64,000 nt of DNA, from NCBI GenBank assembly GCA_014529385.2, contig CM043955.1, positions 154,039,640-154,103,639 on the forward strand. The letters run 5' to 3'. The notes beneath the pieces were generated by a model. That model saw only the letters and a list, made by a program, of their open reading frames with translations. It was not told the DNA's origin and did no database searches. This document shows positions 34,140-44,639 of the stretch, in pieces (positions within the stretch are counted from its first letter, which is position 1; the number at the start of each line of letters is the position of its first letter). A program made the position numbers and the translations under genes. The DNA is from Adiantum capillus-veneris (Eukaryota; Streptophyta; Polypodiopsida; Polypodiales; Pteridaceae).

Positions 34140-34721
34140 AACTCTCTAATCAACATCTTCACCACTGGTGGGTCTGACAGGGGATCAAAAAATATGACAT
34201 CTTTTGGTCCCCTAAATTTTGGGCCTACCCTCATAGGCTTGATCCTACCTGGGTATATTACTTTGTGTACCTGATCATATACCTACTGATTTTGTGACAC
34301 TTCTACCCCATCTATAATAACAGTCTAATCTGGATCTTCAGTCCCACTGAAAAAGAAACTTCGATGGTCCGAAGTGTTTCTGCTCACTTGAGTCTTTTCA
34401 GATTGAGTGTCAACCCTTCTAACTGTCCCGCATCAATCAGGAAAATTCCACCAAACTGTGACCAGCGGATTCCCCATGTAGGAGGAGAGGAAAACATTAC
34501 ATCTAACAATTGCATGATGCTCTTGCAAAGTACAAAGTTATTGGAGCTGCAAGCAGCCTCGAACATGATGTTGAAAATCACAAACTTTTGGTAAGCTTGG
34601 CAGATATTTTCCTGTATTGATAGGGAAATTCTCATTTCACAATATACCATAATTAAAAATGCAATATAACTTGTGCCTATTTTTTAAACTTTTACCTTCC
34701 TAAGGTCAGGACCTTATTAAA
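34140..34721 (-). other. leader of gypsy element 1
   Basis: Region between the gag remnants and the PBS. It has short open stretches on both strands and no recognisable domain. Confidence 0.45.
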
Positions 34722-34737
34722 CCATGCTCTGATACCA
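34722..34737 (-). promoter_or_regulatory. primer-binding site, initiator tRNA-Met type
   Basis: The minus strand reads TGGTATCAGAGCATGG. The LTR end CCTTACA lies two bases before it. Confidence 0.9.
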
Positions 34738-34739
34738 CT

Positions 34740-35376
34740 TGTAAGGTTCCCAATCCCGCCCACCAAAACGGGATGAGACCATTGACAGGTCTCTAAGCCT
34801 ACTAAAGTCAGAGTCCTTAAACAAGAAAAATTCCAAGGAATTCACCCTTACCATTAACAATGGTTTAGGTTTATAGCCCTAGAAAGAGACCTAGTCCTGC
34901 CTCGCAGTGGAAATGGGACTAAAGTAAACAAAAAATTATTCTGGCCCTATAAATTCATCATTTAGATTATGGTTTCCTTAGCCAACGCCTTTTTCCCCCT
35001 AACATATGTAAGGGCACAGCCGTTGGTGGATTCCTCTTCCAAGTGAAGAAGTTTTTAAACGTTTTAATGCATGGGAATGGATAGTTACCTGACTAATCAA
35101 GTCCACCCGTCCATGATTGACAACCTTAGTCAATCCCCACTTACCACCCCGCACTCACACATGATTTTTGTGTTGTTTAATTACTACCACATTCTTTTCA
35201 CAATTAAAACAATGATTCCTTTTAACTTTCACAACTGAATTTCATTAAGACAACCTTTGAAAACAGTGTTGAAGACATTCTTTCAGCAAACAACATCTTT
35301 AGACTCAAGACAAGGTACTGTCATTCTGAAGTATCTCTGACTAGTACTGACTTGTCTCAAGACCACCTATACAGGG
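34740..35376 (-). repeat. 5' LTR of gypsy element 1, PBS-proximal part
   Basis: Begins at the PBS side with TGTAAGGTTCCC in plus orientation. It is interrupted at 35376 by copia element 4 and continues at 44209. Confidence 0.75.
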
Positions 35377-35657
35377 TGTTGAAGATGATGAAATAGGAAA
35401 CAGAAGGAAGACAGCAACTCAGAGTAGGAAGAAGATGGAGAAGGAGAAGACACAGAGCTTGCGTACGAGATCTCTGTAGTCTCTCTCTCTCTGTATTAGA
35501 ATAATAGAGTATATACAAACTCAGAGCTACAAAGCTTATATGAGACCCTAAGAGATAAGGTGTCCTTTCACACCAGATGTCCAGGGGGAAAAACCCAGTG
35601 GGAGAAAAGTGCCCCTGGTGAAGCACGTATACACACTAACACTACTACATGTCTACA
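35377..35657 (-). repeat. 3' LTR of copia element 4
   Basis: On the minus strand it starts TGTAGACATG at 35657 and ends CAACA at 35377. TATATAC lies near 35513. Confidence 0.95.
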
Positions 35658-35669
35658 AATCCCCCCTAT
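35658..35669 (-). promoter_or_regulatory. polypurine tract of copia element 4
   Basis: The minus strand reads TAGGGGGGATT directly before the 3' LTR. Confidence 0.88.
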
Positions 35670-35704
35670 AGTAATAGTGTGAATCAGTACAAGGTAGCAG
35701 ATCA

Positions 35705-37003
35705 TCATGTGTATGAGAGTAAGCCCAAATCTTTTCGGAAAGCTTCAAACTTTTCTCGTGATAACGCCTTCGTAAATAGATCTGCAATGTTATCCTGTGT
35801 AGGACAGTAAGTTAGTGTGATCTCCCCTCCATGTAGCCTTTCCCTGACATAGTGGTAGTGAACCTCTATGTGCTTTGTTCTTGCATGAAATACTAGATTC
35901 CTTGCAACTTCCATGGCACTCTGACTGTCAGTGACAATGGTAGTGGGTGCCTGTTGACACTCACAAAGATCTGCCAATAACCTGCGTATCCATACACAAT
36001 CAACTGTTGCCGTGAAAGCTGTCTTGTACTCAGCTTCACAAGTTGATGTAGCCATTATGGGTTTCTTCTTGCTTAGCCAAGATATACATGCATTTCCCAA
36101 GAAAAAACAATTCCCACTTGTGGAATGTCATGTGTCAAAATCACCAGCCCAATCTGAATCAATGTAACCAAGAAGCTGCATAGAACTGTGCTTTCCATAC
36201 ATATCCCCCCTTGGAAAGAACATGGAAAGATTAGGGGTACCTGAAAGGTAACGAAGTATGTGCTTCACAGCCTGCCAATGATGCATGCCTGGGCTGTGCA
36301 TAAATCTGCTTGCTTGTGAAACCCCAAATTGAATGTCTGGACAAGTGTTTCCTGCCAAATATATCAAGCAACCAACCGCTGCTGCATACGTATGTACATC
36401 AAAAGGTTCTCCATCATCGTGCATGCTCAACTTTGATCCAATTTCTACGGGTGTAGAGATTGGTTTACAATTTTTCATACCAAACTTGTCCAAAATTTTG
36501 TGCAAATATTTTGCCTTCAGCATGTATATGCCATCCTCTGATTGCACAAACTGAATACCCAAGTAATAATGTAGCAACCAAGATCAGACATCTCAAAGGT
36601 TTTTCTCAAAGCATCTTTAAACGCTTCAATTTCATCTGCAGTATTGCCTGTAAGAAGCATATCATCCACATAAAGTGTTAGCATAATGAGAACTCCATCT
36701 CTCTTTTTGACATACAAAGTACTTTCTGTTGGACTATTCTGAAATCCCTGGCCAATTAAATAAGTATGTATCTTCTCATACCATGCTCTTGGAGCCTGTT
36801 TGAGACCATACAAAGCTTTACGCAATCTACATACGTTTTGCTCTTGACCTTTTACAACAAAACCACTTGGTTGACCTACATAAACTTCTTCCTGCAAATC
36901 ACCATTCAAAAAAGCAGTTTTGATATCCAACTGATGCACTTTCCAACCATGATGAGCAGCAATTGCAACTAGTGATCTAACTCTGGACGCACGAGAAGTA
37001 GGA
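35705..37003 (-). pseudogene. copia element 4: RT core, connection and RNase H
   Basis: From about 37000: RVRSLVAIAAHHGWKVHQLD, TAFLNGDLQEE, LYGLKQAPRAWY and YVDDMLLTG (about 36665-36650), an intact RT active site. A frameshift near 36560 leads to YLGIQFVQSEDGIYM. RNase H ends in ATSTCEAEYKTAFTATVDC and KHIEVHYHYVRERLHGG, finishing near 35705. A TGA-type break near 36125 interrupts it. The first residues of the open frame upstream of APTSRAS derive from the 54-bp inverted repeat of the insert, not from copia. Confidence 0.93.
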
Positions 37004-37057
37004 GCATTGTCAACAACATAAACCAAGCGTGCGAGACTTTTCAAGGCAACTACCACT

Positions 37058-40000
37058 GCAGTTGGGCCAATAGCCTTGAGGAGTATTTGTCCTTACCTTC
37101 AGCACCCTATCTTGTTCATAATATTCACTCTCTTGTTGATTTGCTTCACTTTACCCTGGCGACTTGTCTCCCAGGTCCATGTAATGGAGTTTAGCCTTGC
37201 CATGAAGCCGACACTATGCCGCATCTGCAAATTTGATAGCTCTGTTTCGCCATCCGTCAAAGACACACAAGCATGCCAGACTCTGGTTTACTTCAGCCAC
37301 CTCCCACCTGATCTTGTGCCAAGGATCCCTTGCCACCTCTCAACGCTCTCCAATGACGCCCTCCTGCTATGCCCTCCTCGGTTCTGGCACTAACCATGGT
37401 AACATTTTCACTGTCGCTTTCAACCATGTGCCTCTGTTTCCCTAATATTACCCAAGCTTAGCCCTATTTCCTTGTAGCTCTACTCCATGAGGCACTCACC
37501 ATCCTCGTGTGTGCACTGACAGAGCCTCCTTACCCCTGGTTCTTTGGAAATTCTACAGGTTTTGGCCACCAACATTTATTTCTCCCTTGAAATTGTTTGT
37601 ATATGCTCTCCACCTTGAACTTGGTCTCAATCCCACCATTCATAGGCGTGAACAATTTTTGCCTAGTCTTGAATGGCCCGGCCTATCTTTCCCTTCATGC
37701 CTTAAGCAAGCACGATGTTTTACTGTTTTTCTCCAAATACCATGAGCTTGCTTCAAGGCCTTAAACCACTCACCCTACGACACCCAATCTGTAATGCTTA
37801 ATGGTTTACAGATTGTCCTAAACCAGTTCATCTAGAGATTTGCGCCCTTTATTCCACTGCATGACATACTCCCTAACATCTACCTTAACCTACCTACAAC
37901 AGATACTTCCTTGTTGGTACCTTGTTACACACATGGAATATATTTTTCTTGTTAAGATGGTAATAAAAGTTGTCTTGATGCGGCTTGATTATCCAACTCT
38001 GAACCATTAGCTTGAATATTCAACTCTGAACCATTAGCTTCATAGAACATGACTATGTGCTGATGTAATTATAGTGCATCATCTATGGAAGACTCTCACT
38101 GGATGATTCTAGCATTGCTGCCCTCTTAACAAAAGAGAAACCAAGCAAGACACTATAGGTAGTTCTGCCCCCAAACAGAACCAATACATGTACCCCCCTT
38201 CCTTTGTCAAAGTAAACACACTCAGTCGGCACACTCCAATGCATACCATCCTCCCTCCCACCCTTTGGTATCGCACTCTACTGGCCTTCATCAATTTTAT
38301 GGGCTTTTCCAAGTGCTCCACTCCTTGTGCTCCTTGCACTACCACTGCCGATGCTTTCATCACAGAACTGGCATGTTATTGAACCCAACAACTACCTACT
38401 GTGAGGATAGCCCCTTGGTGACCCAGTTCAAGGCTCATCTAGCAACAAACATTTTGTTTTTCATTTCAGCAATGCAAGCATGGGGACGCGGGTCGAGACG
38501 GTTCTTTATCACTTGCAAACGGGTGTGGCTCCTCCTGATCTTGTACCTCGCCAAACTTTTGAAGATAGGCTAAAAGCCCTATCTCTTGCATTTTACAAGC
38601 TTTACCCCAAGCTTGCTTATCCTAACCTAGCATGCCACCACTAAATCTCCCATGCTACTAGTCATGTGCCAATACAACTCATTCTCCGTTGGTGTAATTC
38701 CATGGTGAACCATACCATGATCGATAAGCTTTTAATAAATTTGTACCTGCTCCAAGTCCCGGAAGCGCTTTTAGCATCAACAACCCACACTACTAAATCT
38801 CTTGACACCTCCTTTAGCATCGATGACCCTCACTTACATTGCTCAATGGCCCGACCTTGGCAGCCCAAATCTTCATCAATTGTAACCTTCAAACCAATGC
38901 AGGCCTCATATCTCATAGCCACCACCAAGCAACCTTGCAATCATGAAGCTAGTCTCCTCAAAGCCTTGTGCACCATGTGCCATTTATGTGGCCTTCAACA
39001 CCTTCAGCTTCCTTATCCCAGTGCCATCATCTCTATCTTCTCTCTGTAAGTTGTCGCACCCAACTCTGCTGAAAAACACTCTTTGTCAGTGCCTGTTATT
39101 TCAGTAGTAAATGTTGCAAGGGCTTCATCAGTATACCATGGCATCTCCATACAGCCATGCCTATGCCCCTTTGCCATACATAGTCCTCGAGTGCCAATCT
39201 TCTTTGCCCCATTCCATTATCTAGTTTGACAGTGTTGCAACCATTGCCACTTATGTCTTTGTCACAGCCTTGATACATTTTCCCCTTCCCTACTACCTTG
39301 GTTCTACACCCACCCATCAAATCCAAAGCTCAATTGAACATGCCGAACCTAATATCGAGTAGCAGCCATGGTGACTTTCACCTTTGCCTTTGTTTATATA
39401 GAATGTTTACATGGTACATAACCCCACTGGCTATCATTACTTGGGTTTCCCATCATAAATGGCTTAAACACGAGGCATGGATACATGGCCTTCACCTTTT
39501 CCAAAGAGAATTTGCATGGTACATAACCCAACCCACTATAATTGCTCTTGTTTTCCTAAAAATTGTCTTTAACTACTTAAGCATGATTAGTCATCTCTCT
39601 CCCCGTAAATTGGCACTCCTCGCATGCGCACAAGATGTGATTCTTGATTAGGATTTTTTGGCAATGAGGTGAAACACCCCAACCCTAGCACCAGCTTGAT
39701 CCCATTGTTAAAAGAACTATGAAGAACTCTTGTCCACTCATCTTCTCCTCTTCTCCAAGATTGCAGTAGAAACCACGTGCATCGGTTGTTGCTAAACCTT
39801 GAGAGCACACTCCCTTCCTCTTTTATTCAATTATCACATGTCTCCTTCAATGCTTGAGTATTGATGTGTAGCCCAAATATTCTTGTTGGCCCAGTGCAGC
39901 TATTGTTCCTAAACCTTGAGACCACCCTCTCCTCCTCTCTTATGAAGTTATCACTCGTCCCCTTCTATGCTTGAGTAATGATGCGTAGCCCAAATCTTGT

Positions 40001-40900
40001 TGGCCAGACTAAGTTGGTTCCTCTCTCAACCCTTAACCTAACCCCATCCTGAACCCCTTTACCTTATGCTTAAATTTAAGTGCTACGCACGCTTAGCATA
40101 TTTTTACCATTGATGCTCAAGCAAGTTGTAAACCATCTTCACCCTAGAGAAAAAACTAAGCTCTTCATTGGTAACACAAATCCCAATTCTAGGGATCTTA
40201 ATGCCCCACTATACTTCACCTCTAGTTCCACCTATTATATTACCCTAGTATAACCGTTTTACCCAACCAAATTGCAAGAAACTTTTGGTAAGCCCTTGAT
40301 TGCACCCACGTCCACTTCATGAGTTTTCTTGACACCAATCCTTACGAAAATCATTATAAAGTTGAATGTGACCCTTATCACTTAACCCCCCTTCCAACAA
40401 AACTTTGTTTTAACCAAAATCCTTTCTTTACTCTAGATTTAGCCCCTACCCTTGGAAGCCTTAGACTAACCTAAACCTTAATTCACAAGGTTCTCTGTAA
40501 ACATTTTCTATCCTAGAGGAAACCCTAACACTATTTTTTATTCACCTCAAAACCAAAACCTTATAGTATTGACCCAAATACTATATGTATCAGACTCTTA
40601 ACTATATTCAAAAATATTCCCTTTAATCTTCAACAACCCTTCTGATATAGGTGGCCTTGACCTAACTAAACCTATACTTGTACCTCTATCCCACCATATA
40701 CATTTCGTCCCCCCTCCTCGACCCTCTCTGAGTGCCTCGATAATATCCTTGTCAACATTCAATGAGCCCTTTTTCCTCTACACTCTTGGGAAGAGTCAAA
40801 GATGTACTTGTCCTTATTCCTGTCTAAGCTCAAACTCCAACATTTTTAAAACTTCATGAAAACTCAACTCAAGTTAACTCTCTTAACCGGAGCTACCACC
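37058..40900. other. interior of the 4-kb insert, decayed unknown sequence
   Basis: Short protein-like stretches such as GTRVETVLYHLQTGVAPPDL and RLKALSLAFYKLYPKLAYPN (+, about 38480-38625) recur loosely with PPDLVPR near 37305-37325. They suggest a degraded coding sequence with repeats. I cannot name it. Stops are frequent in all frames. Confidence 0.4.
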
Positions 40901-40907
40901 CTCACCC

Positions 40908-40915
40908 TATATAAG
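40908..40915 (+). promoter_or_regulatory. TATA-like box upstream of hammerhead-like motif
   Basis: TATATAAG in a C-rich context (ACCCTATATAAGC), 11 bp before the start of the stem of the ribozyme-like structure. Confidence 0.45.
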
Positions 40916-40925
40916 CACTACACAA

Positions 40926-40996
40926 AGAGATTGTAACTTGCCCTGATGAGACCCTTTTGAGGTCAAAACGCGTTGGACATACCTAATACAATCTCT
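40926..40996 (+). ncRNA. hammerhead-ribozyme-like motif, type I topology, one core mutation
   Basis: The order expected for a type I hammerhead is visible. Stem I outer helix is AGAGATTGTA (40926-40935) with TACAATCTCT (40987-40996), 10 perfect pairs. The CTGATGAG core is at 40943-40950. Stem II is GACC/GGTC closed by a 7-nt loop (40950-40964). AAAA follows where GAAA is required, so G12 is A. Then comes the palindrome ACGCGT, which could form a minimal or dimeric stem III. CC before the core can pair with GG after GUU. Such ribozymes are known in plant retrozymes and Penelope-like elements. The G12 change should abolish cleavage. This is a structural reading by eye. Confidence 0.5.
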
Positions 40997-41057
40997 CTTC
41001 CCGAGTGGTAGTTGCCTTGAAAAGTCTCGCACGCTTGGTTTATGTTGTTGACAATGC

Positions 41058-42497
41058 CTTTCTGTTGCGCATAGCCTTTTGCCACAAGCCTTGCTTTGTA
41101 CCTGTTAATAGTACCATCTTGTTTCCTTTTTACCTTAAAAACCCACTTTGTACCAATAGGCTTTTTACCTGTAGGCAAGTCCATTAGATCCCATGTATGA
41201 TTCTTATGAATAGAATCAATTTCTTGCTGCACAGCATCTTTCCACTGAACACACTCTAAAGCTTGTTCAAATGAATCAAGCTCATCTGCATCACAAAGAG
41301 TGCTAAAGCAAGCCAAATCTACTTGCTCTCTGCCAAAAGCAGTACCAGCACGTGTTTTTCATGGCAACGGTGCATCCAACTTGCTATCCTGCAAAGTTTT
41401 CTGAATCCATTTAGGCAAGGTTCTTTCTTCCCTGAGAACTTCTTGCTCTTCACACACAATTTCCTCTACATCATGAGGTGTCACATGCTGATCAAAAGAT
41501 TGATCAAGATTATCAACTTGTTGTGATTCTTGATTCTCCACAAAAGAAGGAAGCAAACCTTCAAATACATCATGTGTCTGCATATGAGGTACATCAAAAG
41601 CAACCATAGGTTGAGCAGTAGTTTCTGCAAAAATTACATCACGACTTTCAAAAATCTTGTTTGTAGCAGGATTGTAAAGTCTATAACCTTTACTTCCACT
41701 ACTGTACCCCACAAATATACATTTGATTGCCTTATCATCAAGCTTCCCACGTAACTGCTGAGGGATGTGAGCATAAGCAAGACAACCAAAAACACGAAGA
41801 TAATTTCTGAAGGTTTTCTGTCATACCAAGCTTCATATGGAGTAATGGTCTTCAAGGCACGAGTAGCACACCTGTTCAAAACATGTGCTGCACAAGCAAC
41901 TGCCTCCATCCATAGCTTATGAGGCAAACTCTTAGCCTTGAGCATACATCTAGCCATCTCCATTAAAGACCTGTTCTTCCTTTCTGCAACACCATTCTGT
42001 TGTGGTGTGTATGGCATAGTGCATTGGTGTTTAAATCCTTTCTTTCCCAAAAAATCCTTAAATGCACCTGACATGTATTCACCTCCTAGATCGGTACGAA
42101 GAGTCTGTACTTTGCAACCTATTTCATTTTCAACCATGGCGACATAATGTTGAAAAATTGCAAACACATCTGACTCTGCTTTGAGTGGATACACCCAACA
42201 AAACCTGGAAAAGTCATCAATGAAGGTCACAAAATAAAGGCTGTTTCCCAAAGATGGCATCCTCATAGGACCACATACATCACTATGTACAAGCTGCAAC
42301 TTTCGTGTCCCTTTAATTGAACCATCCTGCAAAAATGCAAATCTGTGCATCTTTCCAAGAACGCAACCTTCACATACATGTCTTGGTGGCATCTCCAATA
42401 AAGACAAATCATGCACCATATTATGACGTTGTAAAGTCATCAAACTGCCATAACTAACATGCCCAAATCTAGCCTGCCACAACTCAGCATCCTGCAT
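41058..42497 (-). pseudogene. copia element 4: integrase and RT N-terminus
   Basis: GAG-pre-integrase and integrase (42497-41800) are well kept: HVCEGCVLGK zinc cysteines, HSDVCGP (first Asp), LRTDLGGEY (second Asp) and QQNGVAERKN (Glu). A frameshift near 41810-41790 precedes KGYRLYNPATNKIFESRDVI. The frame continues through a Gln/Glu-rich linker. RT begins at about 41320 with CVQWKDAVQQEIDSIHKNHT and KARLVAKGYAQQKG, where the 4-kb insert cuts it. A TGA or frameshift also lies near 41358-41318. Confidence 0.93.
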
Positions 42498-43530
42498 GGC
42501 CTGAGTCTTTGTTTCTGCAATACATACCTGAATCTGCTTGCAGAAAAATCTGAATATACTAAGAAAGCATAAGAATCCTGCACAAAGTTTGCAGACTCTT
42601 CTTTAGCTGTAGAAGAATCACCAGAAGCTGAAACAACCAAACTTGACTCTTTCTTCTTTTCTTTAGCAATTCTCTTTTTACACTCACTAATGTAGTGACC
42701 AGGTTTCTTGCAGTAGAGAAATTTACCTTGCTTCTTGGACTTGTCGGAATCACCTTTAGACTTCTCTGAAGACTGTCCTGCACCAGACTTGGAGTGATGA
42801 GCACTCTCTTTACCCTTGTTTTTGTTATGTACAACAAGAGCATAATCCATACCATCCACCTGTAAAGACTTGTTCTTACGTGATTGATCCTCCTGCAATA
42901 GCAAAGCCACTAACTCTTCAAAATGAAGATGCTCAGGATTAGCTCGCAAAGACAGAGTCAAAGAAGTCTGAAAAGTCAAATAAGATGGTGGTAGTGAATT
43001 GAGTGTTTTGGAAACCAAGTCCTTCTCTGGAATCACTTCATCAATGCTAAGCAATTGCTCTTTAAGATCCCTGATTTTTCTAAGATGCTCGACGATATCG
43101 TCACCTTCGTCCATCCGTATTTTGTCAAGTTGTTTCTTCAAAAACTCTATTCTGGCAGCGTTTCTTCCTCCAAACATAGCTTGCAGAGTGTTCCAAGCAT
43201 CCTCAAAAGTTATCTGCAAGATCTGATAGGTGGTGTGATTGTCCTCTTTATGGTTAAGGCAATCACAACCATAGCTTGTGCATCTTTAGTATCCCATCTC
43301 TTTTGCTCTGGAGTGACTTGTGAGGGTCCTGCACCAACAGCTGCACCACGACCAGGCGTGGTAGGTGCAATGCTACCTGGATGAACTTCATCTCCAGATA
43401 CATAATCCCACAATGCTTTACCAAGCAAAACATTTTTGGCCATAAAAGACCAAAGAGAATAGTTGGTACCATCCAATTTTTCTTCGGATGTAAACGCACC
43501 AAAAATCTCTTTCTCCGTAGATTGAGCCAT
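42440..43530 (-). pseudogene. copia element 4: gag
   Basis: Starts MAQSTEKEIFGAFTSEEKLD near 43530 and frameshifts near 43215. It continues LKKQLDKIRMDEGDDIVEHL and SLPPSYLTFQTSLTLSLRAN as typical copia capsid. The zinc knuckle reads FLYCKKPGHYISEC, with its first Cys lost. The protease active-site region (DSGA) is absent: the frame runs from the post-knuckle linker almost directly into GAG-pre-integrase, so a deletion removed it. Confidence 0.9.
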
Positions 43531-43911
43531 ACTGTGGATGCACACAAGAGAGCAAAAGAACCTCCAAGAGATTCACAAATCTCCTCTCCAATATAAGCAA
43601 AACTCTACACAAAATCTCAGCACAAAGCTAAAACAAGCTGCTTCCCAAAAGAACTGTTTACCTGAAGAAAATCTGTCAAAAAGCACACCCTCTTGATTTA
43701 AACGCCTCCGAAAAGTAACTTCTGCTACGCTGCTCAGAAAAAAATTATGAGGGCTCGAACGACTTCAAAAGGGGGGTAAAACCGCAAGTCACCTGCTCAA
43801 AATACTCTTGGAACGTTGAGGATGCTCTCACGAGCAAATTTTCCGAAAACTGCCTGAAAACTGCGATTGCGCGCGCGGACGCAAAAACGCAAGTAGAGGA
43901 TCTGGAAATCA
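43531..43911 (-). other. leader of copia element 4
   Basis: The untranslated leader shares blocks with the leader of copia element 2 at 11010-11170 (CCCCCCTTTT, TTTTCAGGCAG, GCGCGCGC), pointing to related families. Confidence 0.75.
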
Positions 43912-43927
43912 CCTTGCTCTGATACCA
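43912..43927 (-). promoter_or_regulatory. primer-binding site, initiator tRNA-Met type
   Basis: The minus strand reads TGGTATCAGAGCAAGG, two bases after the 5' LTR. Confidence 0.92.
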
Positions 43928-43929
43928 AT

Positions 43930-44208
43930 TGTTAAAGATGATGAAACAGGAAACAGAAGGAAGACAACAACTCAGATTAGGAAGAAGATGGAGAAGGAGA
44001 AGACACAGAGCTTGCGTACGAGATCTCTGTAGTCTCTCTCTCTGTATTAGAATAATAGAGTATATACAAACTCAGAGCTACAAAGCTTATATGAGACCCT
44101 AAGAGATAAGGTGTCCTTTCACACCGGATGTCCAGGGGGAAAAACCCAGTGGGAGAAAAGTGCCCCTGGTGAAGCGCGTATACACACTAACACTACTAAA
44201 TGTCTACA
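43930..44208 (-). repeat. 5' LTR of copia element 4
   Basis: 279 bp. On the minus strand it starts TGTAGACATT and ends TTAACA. It is about 97 percent identical to 35377-35657. Confidence 0.95.
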
Positions 44209-44630
44209 CAGAGGTGAAAAAAATGGAACCCATTCCTTATTTATAAAAATCGGGGTGGAAAAAGCCATCACCCAAAGTTCGGGCGCCCATACACCACCGG
44301 CTACCCATACAACCGGGCGGTTCCTCCAAGATAAACTTGAAAGTAATATCCACAAACACAAACAAGCACGGGGTAAAGACTCCACGCGTGCTGAGGAAAC
44401 CGACTCATCCATGATGGTATCGCCATCATTACTCATTACCTAGAGTAAAATATTTCCAAGGAATCAGAGGTGTCTTGAGACAAGCTGTCTTAAGGATGGT
44501 CAAACATTTCTTTCCTAAATCAATCAGTCATAACCCAATCATTTCTTTCTTATTTACAATCATTGCTCGTTGGTTTCGTGGAAGTTACCTTCAATTTACA
44601 TCCAATTTATCATTCCTAACCTTACGTATG
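44209..44630 (-). repeat. 5' LTR of gypsy element 1, outer part (boundary approximate)
   Basis: Continuation of 34740-35376 beyond the copia insertion. A TATA-like TTTTATAAATAAGG lies on the minus strand near 44250-44236. The outer edge is uncertain. AACCTTACG at 44618-44626 mirrors the TGTAAGGTT at the other LTR end and is my best guess. Confidence 0.45.
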
Positions 44631-44639
44631 CAATGTTAA

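Larger units (their letters stand above)
37004..41057. mobile_element. 4-kb insert with perfect 54-bp terminal inverted repeats
   Basis: 37004-37057 and 41004-41057 are exact reverse complements (54 of 54). They interrupt the copia RT between QQKG on the right and APTSRAS on the left. About 7 codons expected there are absent, so the target lost roughly 20 bp, and no TSD is visible. The interior is C/T-rich, has no intact ORF and shows no transposase that I recognise. Near the right end are a TATA box and a hammerhead-like motif. Foldback DNA transposon, Pack-type element and Penelope-like element with inverted tail are all possible. Confidence 0.7.
35377..44208 (-). mobile_element. Ty1/copia element 4, inserted in gypsy LTR
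   Basis: Two LTRs of 281 and 279 bp differ by about seven substitutions and one 2-bp indel (about 2.5 percent). PBS and PPT are present. The flanking 5-mers are CAGGG (35372-35376) and CAGAG (44209-44213), which fit a TSD with one later change. The sequence across the insertion (35376 to 44214) continues one gypsy LTR. The element is enlarged by a 4-kb insert at 37004-41057. Confidence 0.92.

Noticed and set aside
36980-37056. N-terminal residues MVVALKSLARLVYVVDNA as part of copia RT
   Set aside because: They are encoded by the 54-bp inverted repeat of the insert, which appears again at 41004-41057.
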